DNA from: Casuarius casuarius
Lineage: Eukaryota > Chordata > Aves > Casuariiformes > Casuariidae
DNA: 64,000 bases
NCBI GenBank assembly: GCA_003342895.1
Contig: PTFA01000009.1
Span: forward strand, 8,824,677 to 8,888,676
Direction: 5' to 3'
Part shown: positions 36,804 to 50,100 of the stretch, one piece after another
Position numbering within the stretch: the stretch's first letter is position 1
Layout: every line of letters starts with the position of its first letter
Position numbers and translations under genes: made by a program
The notes under the pieces: generated by a model
The model's database searches: none
The model's input: only the letters and a program-made list of their open reading frames with translations
Told to the model about the DNA's origin: nothing

Positions 36804-38632
36804 CTTTAAGGGTCAAAGCAGGAATGTAATGTGACAACTAGAGTGTTCCAGGTGCTTGCTTCAGTAGCTATGTAGCTGTATTCACAGGTGCTCAGTCTAA
36901 AAGATGAGGGCACTGCTGTGTTACTCATTTTCATATTTAGGGATATGCTGTTCCCGGAATTCCATTCCAAAGTACATCTCCAGTTCATCTGTTCATCCAA
37001 ACATGTCCAGTTTATCTAAAATGCATCATCCAGTTCTTTTCTATTCATTCACAAAGCAGAGCAGGTTATAAACATCTACTCTTTTTTTAGTCGAAGTTGA
37101 GAAAAGCTTCCAGTGTTCTATGCTGATATGCAAATGCGTCAAATTTGGTTTCCTTTTTCTCCATTCTGTTTAAGCAATCTAATATTATTTTTCTCGGGAG
37201 TTGGTTGACATTTAAATATCTCAAAGGTATTTTATACTGTATAAAATACAGTTCATTTAGAGCTTCTGCAATAAGACTTTTTGCAAGCATACTCTCATAC
37301 TTTAATTTCCTTCTTTAGGCTAAATTCTAATGCATATATACCCAACAGAGTAACGTACCTGAATATTTTTTTGTTCATATGCATTCACAAATCAAAGTAA
37401 TAGTGCACATTCCCAAGAAATATTAATCTTGTTCCTCTTCTTTTCCTTTTTGTTGTAATGCCCAAGTAATATTCCTTTAGAAAGGAGCTAAATAAAAGAT
37501 AGAGTACTAAATGCACAAAGATTAGATACTAAAGAATTCAATAATAGTCATCATATAATAAATGGCATCCTCATAATATCTACTGTTGGTTTTGTACATA
37601 GTGAATCATACAGCAATCATGCAGTTCAAGAATGCATAATTCTTTTGGAAGCCTTTTATTATAGATGTGCTTTTTGTACTTCAAACTGAACTATTCTGTG
37701 ACTGTAACGGAAAAAGTAAGACTGAAGTTCTTATGGAAGTAAAAGTTCAGGCAAAGAATAAAAATTAGCATGGTGTTTTAAAGTAAGACTGCAAACTTCC
37801 TCTTTTACATGGCTACTATAATCCTTTCCTTTCCACACACAGCCCTGCAAAATGTGCACTGAGAATTTCTGAGATTTTGACAATTATACGCTCTATATAA
37901 TCATTAATGTCATATGAATAAATAAAGCCTACTTAATTCTACACTAATGAGATGGAGTCAGTTCAGTCTTCATCACTGAATACCATTATTCCCTCATAGA
38001 TCTGTTAAAGTAATTGTTCGTTGTTGTCATGTTATGCAAATTATATTTTTTAACCCTGTAGAGTGCTATGCAGTGTAGTGTAGCAAGAGTTGGGGAAATA
38101 GTTAAAAAATATGCAATTTATCATATAGATATAATATCTTTTTTACTGGCAATTATTTTAGCATATTTTATACATAATTTTAGTGGCAATTAGGAACAGA
38201 ATTTGTAGGTGTATTTGATATATTTGGAATTAGCCAAAATAACTGGATAGCAAATGCATTAGGAAGATCCGTGCTAGAAAGACTAGCATATGTTTATGGA
38301 AAGAAGGCTAAACTGAGCCATGCTGACATCCAGGAAGATGTTTAAATAATCCTGAAAGACTTGAAACAAAACACTTCAAAGCATTTTATTTTTTCTGAAG
38401 GTTTTTTTCAGGAACCTTCTGAGTTTGCTTTGGCCTACTATTCCCTTGTACTCCTAATGCATATAGCATGTCAAGTTCTTGAATATTTTACTATATTCTC
38501 TCCCTTTCCTGACTACCTGTTTCTGCCCTTTCTAGGGAAAGAAAGAAGCTCAGGATTAAATTGCCAAGTTAATAGTCTGCTGCAACCCAAAACTTGAGTT
38601 CAAAAAAAATGTTAAAGCTAGTTTTTCTGTGT

Positions 38633-38652
38633 ATGCATATGTGCATATGCAT
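38633..38652. repeat. Perfect 9-bp inverted repeat
   Basis: ATGCATATG and its reverse complement CATATGCAT are separated by TG. The arms are themselves nearly alternating purine-pyrimidine, so slipped or cruciform structures are possible. No associated gene is seen. Confidence 0.85.
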
Positions 38653-41154
38653 TTGGAAGTCTGCAGGTGCCGGTTCTAGTATATGTGCTTGACAAGGCCA
38701 AATGTGAAAAATGACACCTATCAGTCTGGCTGTGTTTGTGTAAACCTCTCATCAGTTCTGTATCTTTTAGCATGGATTGAAAGCAGAGTCAAGATAGTGG
38801 TCCTGTCACCAGAGGAAAAGTCTCTCTCAGGCAAAGTTCTCTCTTCAAGTGATAATCAGAGGTGATTCAACTGTTGGATTTAGGTTTTGCTGTGAGCAGG
38901 TCACTCTATCAAAATTCTTCGAGGGGGAGGGATCCTGGTCCTGGCACATCTGTGGAAGGAACCTGATTTAAATGTAAGGAAAGTAAATATTTTGCTGCGA
39001 GTCATCTATTGAAGGTACTATGCTGTAGTTCTGGCAATGGAAGATGCAACTTCAAGTTCTGAGCATTTTCAGATGCTTTTAAATATGTGGTAGCTTGATT
39101 AATTTAATTGGAAATAGCCATTTCCAATCTATGTGTATGTTTTAGGTTTTTGGTTGTTGGGGGGTTTTTTACTTTGTTTTTTGTTTTTTAGCTATTAGAG
39201 AGACAGAGTGAAAACACCGCACTCCTTATAAAAACTTTCTACAGCCCGTGCATGTTACAGTGACAGAATTCATGCTCACAGTTACTACTCTAAACCTTTG
39301 GCTAACCTTCCCTGTTTTAATATCAGCAGTTATATTTTTACAGATTAGTATGTCGAGAAAGTTGCATCAATCATCTCTAATTCAGAACTGAATTTGCTTA
39401 GACAAAGTACTGATGATTCAACTCCCCAGCTCCAAAAAAGGAAAAGAAGTGGTTAAACACAGACTAAGCCTACTTATAATAAATGCTGGTGTATACTTCA
39501 GATGAATTAATAAAAAAGATGTCTGTGGTAACTAGACTGAACTGTGAGAAGCCATGAAAAAGAAGGAAAAAAAAAAAAAAAAAAGCACTCCAAAAGTTCA
39601 TTTCAGAGGAGCCATTAATAAAAACCGGATGACATGCAGCAAAGGAAATTAGCTTCTAGTGTATATGGACATGAATAATGCTAGAGGATGTATCGTATAA
39701 CTTAATTAGATAAGCTGTAACAGGAAGATGCAACTGTGGTTTCCTTAATGACCAACGGGTGATGTAATCAAGTGCTAAATGCACATTGTGAATTTCTGAC
39801 AACTTTATATCAAAGCCAAGATGTAGCATCACTTAACTAGAGGTTTAGGCTGATAACACATCCTCTCGTGAGAGAGTGGAAGGAGTTAGGAGCAGACAGA
39901 CTTCCATGACGTTGTTGTGGCATGAAGTAATCTTCCTTCGTCACTCTCTAACGTAAACGTGACGTTCCCTGCGAGTATACTTGCGCTGCATTTGGCAGTG
40001 TGGAGTTGTTCATCTAGCTGACTTGGGTGTGCATCAGTGAAGGCTACTGCAGCTTGGGGTCCCACAAAGCTGCTGCAGGCTTTCAGGGGATGCTGGCTTC
40101 TGCCAGCAGCTGAAAGCTGTACCTCTGTGACTCCCTTGGTGCTAGTACACGAATTAGCTAATTTGGGGCGTATGGGAATGACCGAACATGCAGTTACAAG
40201 TCTGACTGAAAGAGAGCCCTCCTTCAGTCAAGCAGACTAAAAGTGCTTCTGGTATTGGGCTTGTTGGACTCTAATTTCTGCTTCTCTCACTGTTCTGCAA
40301 ATCGCCAATAAATATTTTTAGTTAGATTAATTCAAATGTCAATTCTAATAAGTGACCTTTGTAGAGACGGATTCAAATCTCACTTGGCCAGCTTATGGTC
40401 ACCTGAGGACCATATAGACTGTGGTTATGTGGTACAGGGGCACTAGAGCTGGATGGACCTGCTCCAGGTTGATTCTGGAAGCAGGGTGGTCTTTCCTGTG
40501 CACAGGAGGGAGGGTTCGGTGCGTGCTAGCTTCATCGTGTGCATGCCTCCCTTGTTTGTCAGAGGGGTTTAGCAGTGGTTTCACAGAAGGGTACTGCTGT
40601 GAATGTAAGAGCCAAACAGAGCCAAAATTAAGACTGAACTCGCTGCTAATTCCTGGGCTTTGCATTTTAATGCATATTACTGGTTGAGTGCTGGATCCTG
40701 TTCTTATGACGGAGCAGATTAGGAAATCATTTGCATGTGAATCTTTCTAAGTCAATGCGGTTTCCCTGGTAACAAATGGGGAACCAAGTTCTAAAATCTG
40801 CTGGCTGCTGTTAAAGTGTGTTTGCCTGTGGGGGGGGACTTCTTTTTATAAGTTTTTATTGAAGAAAAGTAGAACTGTAAAATTGAGCAAAATTTCAGAT
40901 TTACATAAAATGAGGGGTTGAGGGAATGAATCTGGTTCTTCACTCACCAGCATATAACTCATAAAAATCTCATTTCTAGATGAACAAAACCAGGGTATTT
41001 TGCAATAAAAATCTTGCTTTCTGGCTATTGAAAATGAAATTTGTTATTGCTTAATATTTTCAGGGAAGCTGCCAAGAACTGGCATTTCCTTTAGTGACTA
41101 GCTTCCAGGTTTCTTCAGAAGCTGGCTATCAAGCTGGCTAAGCTCGTGGTATAA

Positions 41155-41300
41155 CTTGGAGGCCCGAAAAGGCTTCCCAGCTCCCCTCTGTGGCTCTGAG
41201 CGGTCAGTCCTGGCGCCGTCTGGCTCTCACTCCGAGCTCTTGCTGAGGTCCCCGGGGTGTCACGTCGTTGGCTCCGCAGTGGGCGCCTGGCTGGGACCTT
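41155..41300. other. GC/CpG-rich patch
   Basis: About ten CpGs lie in roughly 140 bp, including GGCGCCG, CCCCGGGG and CACGTCG, between AT-rich flanks. A minus-strand frame of 69 codons runs through it (rich in R, S, T and P) but has no recognisable domain. It may be a small regulatory CpG cluster or a remnant of an older GC-rich sequence. Confidence 0.45.
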
Positions 41301-42295
41301 GCTTCTGAAAATGATGCCTAACAAGAGCTCTGAGTTAAGTTTTCACTAAAGGTGACTCTTCAATGTAACGGCAGGAAAACTAAGACATCTTAGAGAAAAG
41401 AGAGAGAGGAGACATTTGCGGGTGAGAGACTGAGAGAAAGATGAAATCACCCCTAACAGCAACTGGAGCAAACAGAAGATGACCGAGCTCGTTAAAAGGT
41501 GCTTTGAGCCCCCAAGGCGTGGGGCAAACCTCTTCGAATCCAGGCGGCACTATGTGGCTTCATCAAACCACAAGCTTTTGATATAAAATATTTTGTGGTG
41601 AAAGCATCCGTGGTTACTTTCTGAGCAGCTGGCGTCTATTGATTTAGTTGTATGATTTTTCTGAAACTCAATTCATAGCATCAGTATTTTTGTTGCTGAG
41701 TTTTTCAGTGGCTTTTCAGAAAAAGACCTAATAAAAAATCTGGCTATTTAAAAATTAACTTAAGAAATATGACTGAAAATGTATAAGCAACTATCTGAAA
41801 TATCTTTTGTTGTTTGTTTCATTTGCTGGTTCTCTCTTTAATAATTTTCGGTTAGCAGATTATCCTGATTAGACATGAAGTCTTGAACATGAAGCAAATT
41901 GAAACTTTAGTTGCCCTGAGATCTCTGCAGTCTATGTATGAAGGAAAATTCTAAATAGAAAAAGCCTTCTCAGTAGGAAATCATCTCTCTTGTTCAGAGG
42001 TGTAATTTTTGAAAACATATTAAAATCATAAAATAGATTTTGTAATAAATAAAAGTAATTACTGTTCAGTTCTCACTTAGAAGCAAGCTAAGCTACTTCT
42101 GCTGCTGAACACAGCTTTACTTTGTTTTATCAGACTGAAGTGATTTTTCATGTCATGATGGGTTTTGTTTCCATTAATGAGGCATACAATAATCAGGCCT
42201 AAAAAGAGAAAATTGTGTTTGAATGCAGAGGACCTGAGTTACTGAAAGTTCAGATCATCAGCATAAAGCTTTATTTTTTATTTTTTTCAGATAGA

Positions 42296-42369
42296 TGTGT
42301 GTATGTGTATACATGTGCGTGTGTGTGTGTACACACACACACACACACACACACAGGGAGAGAGAGAGA

Positions 42370-42410
<41 letters not shown>
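42296..42410. repeat. Compound microsatellite (GT)n(AC)n(AG)n
   Basis: An interrupted TG tract (to about 42,330) passes directly into an AC tract (42,331-42,354) and then an imperfect AG tract (about 42,358-42,408). The GT and AC halves are mutually complementary, so the array can form a hairpin. Frames reading through it produce RE/GE and SL dipeptide runs and are not genes. Confidence 0.97.
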
Positions 42411-42413
<3 letters not shown>

Positions 42414-45400
42414 CGCATACACAAAACATTGTGTCATTGAAAACAGTGGCACAATTAAAAAGTCTTCTGAGAGGTATAGTTCAGTGCGCTGGGATTTCCC
42501 AAGTACTGCAGGAGGCAGATTGTAGATTCATAAACATTGCAGAAAGTTTCTATTTTTCTGTCTGTCTTTGTGGTTGTACTTGAGCGTCTTTAAAAGATAC
42601 CTTAAACCTGTCAATCTGTGTATATAATTCCGTAAAAGAAATAAGCACAATATTGACATTATAATGATTTGTAAAAAGGAAGTAAATCTTTCACTTAATG
42701 TTTGTGAGTGCCACTAACGCCGTAAACCTAGTGATGGGGAAGATTGGGGGGGGGTCTTAAGCCAATGACTCTGGCACACCTTTATTTGAAATTTCATCTT
42801 TTCCTTCTTTAGTTTTTCCCCTCGTTTTTCCATTTCATGAGCCTTGTGGATTTACTAGAAAACTAACATTAAAACATTCAAGAATGGTGATCTTATATCT
42901 TTATTTGTAGTAGGGGCATTATACAAATTAAAAGTTTGCTTGATTTTGAAGGATGCAGTGAAATTTTTGTTTCCTAGGTTGTAATTACATTGCTAGTCCC
43001 CTGCCAGCATACTGATTGCCTTTTGCAGCTTCCTTGGGGCCTTGTCAATCTATTGATTAAGAAACACTGTTTAAGTGGATTTGTACTGCATTTTGTATAA
43101 CTGATGCCATTTGGTTAGGAGTGAATGCTGATATGACCCTCAGTAAATAGCTATTCACAATCTTGCAATTTTTGTGATAACTCTTGTGACATCAAGTATT
43201 TTTCTTAAGTTCTGAACTGGAGGTTTCGAATGATTACCTGGTAGGGTCCACTGACACTTGTGAATGAGAACTACTAACTCCTTTGGTTGCAGAAAAAAGC
43301 AGAGAATGTGTCACTCCCAGTGCACATAACCACAAGTTCAGAAGCTGGAAGGCAATAAAATCATAAATATTTCCTTAAAAGAGCTTTAAAATAAATTTCA
43401 TGCTAGTTATTCCTCCAGCTTGTTGGATCTAGTTCAACAAAGTTCTTGGACGTATTGTTATTTTTGACACCAGGAGTAGTCCTACTGCACGTTTTTGTTA
43501 CGGTTGTATTGAAGGAGGAGATCCTCCAGCGCTACCCTACCAGTCAGCCTGAAAGATGGAAGCAGCTTTGCTCAGTGTCACCCAGTAGCCTCCTGGCCGC
43601 TGCCAAGGATGGGGGGATCATGCACGTTCTTCACGGGTTCTGCTGAATTGTGGCCAAAGGTCTTAGGATCATATTCCTGCAGAGGAACATGAAATGGAAA
43701 CCTTGTTTGCAAGCAATGAGTGGTATGTCCTCCTGAGAGCGATCTTCGATAACTTCAGATGCTTTTTAGTAGGACTGCCATACTACTGCTGCACGTGCAG
43801 TTTTCAATGGGCCAAATACAGAATTTAGTGGTAGGATAATAAAACAAAGCTCGATGAATGGCAAATACATGTTCTTTCTTGCATTCCTGTTTAAAAAAAC
43901 AAGCAAACTAATAACGTCTGTTTAATTAATGGAATTTCAAAACCAGCTGCTTTATTACTACAAAAAGGATGCATCCATGTTCTTTTATGAGAAAACACCA
44001 CTTTGTTCTTTTAAAGGTAATTTAAAAATCTATTTTAATTTCTCATATAATTCCACTGTACAATTATTAGTCAATTATTGTTTGTTATACTTGGAGTTGG
44101 GGAAATATTCATTATGTTAACTATTATAGGGTGTTTAAGATTAGAACAGACTCTGAAATTATGGAGCTCTTGAAAAAAATTGCTAAAGCTCTTTCCCCCA
44201 AATTTCTTAAATATATATTTTTCTCTTAACTCATTTTTTTCCCCAGTAACTCAGCATTTTAATTGAAAATTCTTTGTGGGTGATAAAGAGAAATTTTTTA
44301 AATAAAATATAAAAATGAAATACCATGTGGATTATGTAAATAAAGGGGCAGTTTCCCTGTGTAGCATACACTGTACTGTTCTGAGGTTCTCCTTTTTAAG
44401 AACTCTTTTCCATAAACAAATAAATGTGTACATGCTCACATAAATAAGAGGTCAGTGACTTGTGGTGTACTAGATAAATCTGAGATTATTCACAATCGTT
44501 CCTGCCCGTATTCAAAACAGTTTTATTCGTTATATTTAGAACTTTAACCGCAGCTGACGTAGACTCTAAATTTGAATATAGTTGGACTTGTAACCAAAAT
44601 CCAGGCTACAATTCCTTAAAATAGTGAGAAATAAAATTCCAGCTATTCTGAATTAATTTTTTTGAAGTATAATCTACTGATATTTTCAAGAAAGACTTAA
44701 AAAGGTACAATAAAATGGAGAAATGTTCTTAAATGTGTACAAAATTATTAAGACAATATGGACAACCTGCAAGGGGTATTTACTGAAAAGATTTGAATTT
44801 GTTAGGCTGAAACATTTGAAGTAGCACATTTCCCAAAGGAAATAATGGATAAATATCACAATAGTATAATGCCTTTAAAATGAAAATAATTTCTATAGTA
44901 GTCTCAAATATTTGGAGCTCTACTTTAGCTAAAATACAAAAATTCCCCCTAAACCAAAAAGTGACGTAAGGGGGCTTCCTCCGTAACTCCAGACCCTTTT
45001 GACACAGGCTCGACTTTGTTCTAGACAACCTGCGGGTGGCTTTGCTCTGCGCCCGTAGTATGATTGCACCAAACAGCGTGATCACAAACGTGATCACAGT
45101 TCTTTGCGACTGCTGCTTGACGCAGTCCGAGTGCTGGAAGACTAAAGTAGAAGGGGATATATAGGATTGCCACGGGCAGGCTGTTCTAGCGCTTACTGGA
45201 ATAACCATTAGTGTGTGCTTTCTAAGGACTAATCTGAATCTGTCATGCTGAAATTGAAACTCGTGTCTTGTTCTCCTACCCACTACAGTATAGGAAAAGG
45301 ATAATTTCCTTCATCTTTATAGCAGCTGTTTTTGTACTTGAAGACTATTAACATACCATCATTTAGCTTTTTTTTTTGTTAATTTGAGCTAAACCTCTCT

Positions 45401-46299
45401 GCCTTTTTTTAAAGCACCATAGGAGATGTATTCTAGACCTCTGCCTGTTCTTACTTCTTTTCACTGGTCTTTCTGTGTTTTATTCACATCTTCCTTGAAC
45501 TGTAGTGCCTCAAACTGCGTAGAGTATTTCAGCTGAGGCCTTCGAAATGCTCAGTAAGCCAGAAGTGTTATATGGGAGACATAAATACATTAATTTATAC
45601 CAGGAATTGCTCCAGATATGCACACAAAATGGTCTTTCAAAGCAACCCATAATTTCACATAATTTCTGTATATAGAAGCTTAGATCATTAGCCATAAATT
45701 TCAGGAAAAAAATTAAATGCATACACATTTAGATGATTAGTGTATATCAGGGTTAGGGGAGGGTTTAATACAAAACCATTCTGTATTTTGAAAGTATCTT
45801 TTTTTCAGCAAAGCTAGTGGAGAGTCCCAGCTAGCATTTGGCTTCACTTATTTCTCATTTGATTGGAAAATCAGATGCTGTTCTGAAGAACAGCAGAAAA
45901 ATTCAGGTGAAAATATGCATCTGGAAAAATGTTGGGTGTTTTGGTGTTTTGTTTTTTTGTTTTGTTTTTTTGTTTTTTCCCTAAATCATATGCATTTCTT
46001 AATAAAGGCAGTTAGTCTGAATCGCTACTGAGGTAAAAATCCCATCTTCATTTACAACAACCCCTCAGGGCATAGCAGCCTTGCATGAGAAAACAAAATA
46101 CTGAAAATGAATAAGCAGTGTCAGAAAGTAAAATATCATACATGAATGGCAAATCCTTAATTGCAAATGTACCTTTTATGTAGCTGCCACTGGAAGAAAT
46201 CTCTTTTGTCTTGTCTCTTGGATCCAAAATCCTGTTATGATCTTCCTGCATTTAATAAGTAGATACGTTGTGGTCAATCTTACTGAAATGATAAGAGAA
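42411..46299. other. Non-coding DNA, no gene seen
   Basis: GC/CpG-rich patches lie at about 43,490-43,640 and 44,960-45,230, and a GTTTT-rich tract at about 45,930-45,980. The 167-codon minus-strand frame at 44,780-45,283 spans the second patch and has no recognised domain. No LINE similarity was seen until 46,300. Confidence 0.5.
44960..45230. other. CpG-retaining patch with duplicated CGTGATCAC
   Basis: A dozen or so CpGs are spread over about 270 bp in otherwise CpG-poor DNA. Within it CGTGATCAC occurs twice, at 45,077-45,085 and 45,089-45,097, each containing the palindrome GTGATCAC. A GTGACGTAA site resembling CREB/ATF sites lies near 44,961-44,969. These are motif resemblances only. 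Confidence 0.35.
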
Positions 46300-47170
46300 G
46301 TACAAGCGAGGGGAGGGGTGGCTGATACGCCAGAGGGTTGTGCAGCTATTCAGGTTCAGAGGGACCCTAACAGGAGGGAGAAATGGGCAAGCAGGAACCT
46401 CGTGAAGTTCAATAAAATGAAATGCAAAGTCTTGCATCTGGGGAGGAATAACCCTGATGCAGCAGTACAGGCTGGGGGCTGACTGGTTGGCTTAAAGCAG
46501 CTTCGCAGAAAAAAGACCTGGGGCTCTTTGGTGGACAAGTCGGCCGTGAGCCAACCACGTGCCTTTGCAGCAGCGAAGGCCAACAGTATCCTGGACTGCT
46601 TAGGTGGAGCGTTGCCAGCAGGTCGAGGGAGGTGATCCTTCCCCTCGACTCAGCGCTGGTGAGACACATCTGGAGTGCTGGGTCCAGTGCTGGGCTCCCC
46701 AGTACAAGACTGGCGTGGACCTACTGGAGCAAGTCCAGCAAAGGGCCACTAAGATGGTGAAGGGGCTGGAGCGTCCCTCATACAAGGAGACTGAGATTGC
46801 TGTGGCTGTTCAGCCTGGAGAAGGGAAGGCCCGGGGGATCTTATCCACACTTACAAATACTTGATGAGGGGAAGTAAAGAAGACAGAGCCAGAATCTCCT
46901 TGGTGTTATCCAGCGGCAGGGTAAGAGGCAGTAGGCACAAATACAGGAAATTCCATTTCAATGTAAGAAAACACTTTTTTACTGTGAGGGTGATCAAACA
47001 CTTGGACAGGTTGCCCAGAGAGGCTGTGGAGTCTCCATCCTTGGAGATGCTCAGAGCCCGACTGGACACGGTCCTGGGCAACCTGCTGTAGCTGACTGCT
47101 GGAGCAGGGGGATTAGACCAGGCGATCTCCAGAGGTCCCTGCCAGCTGCAGCCGTTCTGTGATGCTAAGA
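46300..47170 (+). mobile_element. CR1 LINE, 5'-truncated 3' end
   Basis: This is a CR1 non-LTR retrotransposon fragment, the signature repeat family of birds and other sauropsids. It encodes the C-terminal part of ORF2. Recognisable blocks in order are GVADTPEGCAAIQ (about 46,315), FNKMKCKVLHLGRNNP (about 46,408-46,455), a degraded stretch corresponding to KDLGVLVD, WAPQYKTGVDLLEQVQQRAT (about 46,690-46,750), FHFNVRKHFFTVRVIKHLDR (about 46,950-47,010) and LPREAVESPSLEMLRARLD (about 47,008-47,065). The nucleotide sequence then runs into the typical 3' UTR (CCAGAGGTCCCTGCCAGC) and ends with TTCTGTGATGCT, a variant of the 8-bp terminal repeat. Three frames are needed to read it, with internal stops, so it is inactive. 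Truncation at the 5' end is usual for CR1. It is much better preserved than the two L3-like fragments. The exact 5' boundary is uncertain by some tens of bases. Confidence 0.95.
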
Positions 47171-50100
47171 AAACTACGATGAGCGAGAAATGAATCCGTC
47201 GCTTCAGATGTCTGACATCTGCTCGTACAAAGTTAGTAATCGTTGAAAATTTGGGGGGAGAGGAAGTGAGAAGGTTTGGAAAGAAATGGTAGATTTTTCT
47301 TGGAGTCAAAAAGCAGAGTTCTGGAAAAGGCAGATTTTGAAGGAATATCTATACTAGGAAACTTACTGTTCTTGCTGTGTTGGTACAATTATAGAATAGT
47401 AAGATGAATCAGGATACTTTCCCAGGTAATGGTTTAATTTTTTTTTCTTGTTTAGTTTATGCCTGTCCAGAAAAGATCATATTTAATAACTATTTAAGTA
47501 ATTTTATTAGTGTAACTATAACAAAATAACTCCACTGGTGTAGGGGTGATGATAATTTTGCTGTGTTGACAAGCCTTATGAAAGTTTTAGAATGATTTAT
47601 TTTTAAATATACACCAAACATTGTCTCTCGCCTCGCTTTTTCCCCAAAGCCTTTGTGGGAAGGAGTGAAGTAATAGATGCTTTAGAGCTGGAAATGAAAA
47701 CGTAATTTCTCCTTCTACAAAACACGAGGTCATTGCATTAGTTTGTAAAGGTCTTGAGGTTTTAATCTGGTTCCTGCTTCTTTGCCTTGTCAGCATTAAG
47801 TGGCTCTTTCTAGGGTCAAAGCCCCTGTTTTACAGGGCGCTTGGAGGCTGTGGGCGCAGAAGGCTGCCGCACGGTTCTGGAGCGTCGGCTGCCAGCATGT
47901 GCAGGGCTTGGATTTGGGAGCTGGGAAAGGCTCCACCCGTCTTGAATACCTATCAAACCGCCTGACACAAAACGAAAGGAGCAACCCTTTGGGAAATTTC
48001 TGGACTCCCAGTTGACAGTCAGTCAATGTTTCCTTGAATAAAACCTAACTAGATTCCTAACTGCTAAATACTTCTAAAATGGGCATATTTAGATAGAAAA
48101 TTCGCCCTTGCTGGTCGAAATAAGCCATGTCTTTTATTTACCCTATATTTTTGCTGGTTGCTGTTCAGGCAAGTTTCTATTACATTATCTGCTCCAAATG
48201 CCTTTTCAGTCCTCTCTTTCATTAACTGTGCTTGCTGACTACTTTTTTGTGTGACTATTTTTTTATATAAGGGAGCTGTAATAAGAAATACAAAATCCTG
48301 AAAGCTATGTAGTAATTTTTGGAAACATTTTCTTCTGTAGGGATTGTACTTCAAAATCTGAAAAATCAAAGTGGTATCTATCATTACAAAACAATTTTAA
48401 GGTTTAAACACAGTGATATTCATGTTCTGTGTTGCCATAGAGCTGTGAGCAAGCAAGGGCCCCAGAGTCTGTCCTGAGGCTGACTGCATCTGCTAATTCA
48501 GCTGCCTTCTCGTTTGAGGGCCTCTGCAAGCACGGATAACAGAGTATTGGTGCAAAATTGGGGAGAAGCCTGTATTTGTGTTTGTAATATATCATTCACA
48601 TAACTAAAAAGAGGACGTTTGTTCCTTCAGCTTGTCAGTTCTATATCTGAGGAGAAAGTTATTTTACTGAAAATAAAATATGTAATACCCTTTATGTACC
48701 AAAACGTAGGATTTATGTAAGTGCACACATGTAAATACCTGAAACATTTTATTTTAGCATTTAGTGTAACTCTCAGAACACCAAGTGGTAGTAATTCAAG
48801 ATGGAAATACTTTGTGTTTGTCAGTGTCTCATTTAATAGAAAAGGTCAATAGAAATTGTTTTCATGCTTTTCTTTTCCTCCTTAAAAGAAGAGCATTAAC
48901 AAAATGGACTGTTTGGTTTCTGGTGTGTAAACGTAATTGAATTTTTTTTTAAATCGCTAAAAATAAGTGATTGAAATCCAATATTCTGAGAGCCGCATCT
49001 GCAAACAGTATGTTTTTGAATAATGTTAGTCTGAAAAGCCAACTGGCCTACAAAGTTTGATCTGTGCATAAAATTGATCTTACTGGGAGATTGTTCATTC
49101 CATATTTGGATTGGACTGGTATCTACAGCTCATAGGTCTGCAAATGGAGAATCATCAGTCACCTCTTCCAGACCTGTTGGTGCAGCATCAGGTTAGCAGG
49201 TGTTTGTCGTCTTTGCTCCATTTTTAGCTATGGATGTGTTTTCATCTATGAATAGGTTCACTTCATTGCATGTGTTTCTTTATTGTCATTCTATCATTAC
49301 TGTATTGAGAACATTAAATATGATATTTAATACCTTGATTATCCTTGTTATTTTATGTTTGTATACCTACTATATATTCAGTAATGTGTATGTGAGAGAT
49401 ACCCACATGTAATTAAATATTCTGTGTTATTAACGGAAGCGGCTACTTTATTAAGTATTTTTAAGACGATTAGCTAGAGTTTTTTGATATATTAATTGTA
49501 TTATTTCTCACTTGAGAAAAATAATTGGTGAGGATGGAAAATCTGTAGATTTATTAAAATGTCTGAAATGGGAGTATATGGCATACCTTTGCAGAGGTGA
49601 TTACATTTGGGCAGTTAGCGTACATGTGCTAAATTATGCTAAGCGAGTGGGCTAAAATGTTCCTTTGAGTTAAAATAATGGTCAAAACTGCCACAGGTGC
49701 TGTTCAGCGTGGACATGGGCGTTACTTAGTATGTGACCAGAACAGGGAAGAGATATTTGAAACGATTAAGTTACACAGATGAATGAAGGACACGTTGCGA
49801 TGACTGGAAGTAGATGGTCTCGATACCTGGAAAAGCTTTACATTGGAAACTGGGTTCCAGGAGAGGAATTGGCTCGCTACACTTTTTTCATAGTGTCTAT
49901 ATGGGAATGTAGCATAGATAATTCTTTGTTTTCACTGGTATCTGAGATGTGAAAAAAACATTTAGTTCCAGTATATCTGATGCAAGTTTTGTCTCTGATT
50001 CTGTGCACCCAAGGTTTGTCCATTCTCATGCCAGTCTAACCAAAGTGACACAGCTCGAAAAGAGTGTGCTGAGAAAAATCCATGCCTGAGTATGCAGATG

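Larger units (their letters stand above)
34147..42295. other. Non-coding AT-rich DNA, no gene seen
   Basis: Open frames are short. The segment carries a trinucleotide-like A/T tract near 34,880-34,910, the 77-bp tandem duplication, the 38,633 palindrome, A18 at 39,567-39,584 and a GC patch at 41,155-41,300. No recognisable exon, LINE or LTR element was found. Confidence 0.5.

Noticed and set aside
42215..42583. 122-codon open frame with Arg-Glu dipeptide run
   Set aside because: It is translated straight through the GT/AC/AG microsatellite.
44780..45283. 167-codon minus-strand open frame
   Set aside because: No recognisable domain. It spans a CpG-rich patch where stops are rare, and its C-terminal part is translated from AT-rich DNA giving an F/I/L/Y-rich tail.
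47800..48015. Overlapping 71- and 76-codon frames on both strands
   Set aside because: Both arise from a GC-rich patch. Neither shows a domain or splice sites.
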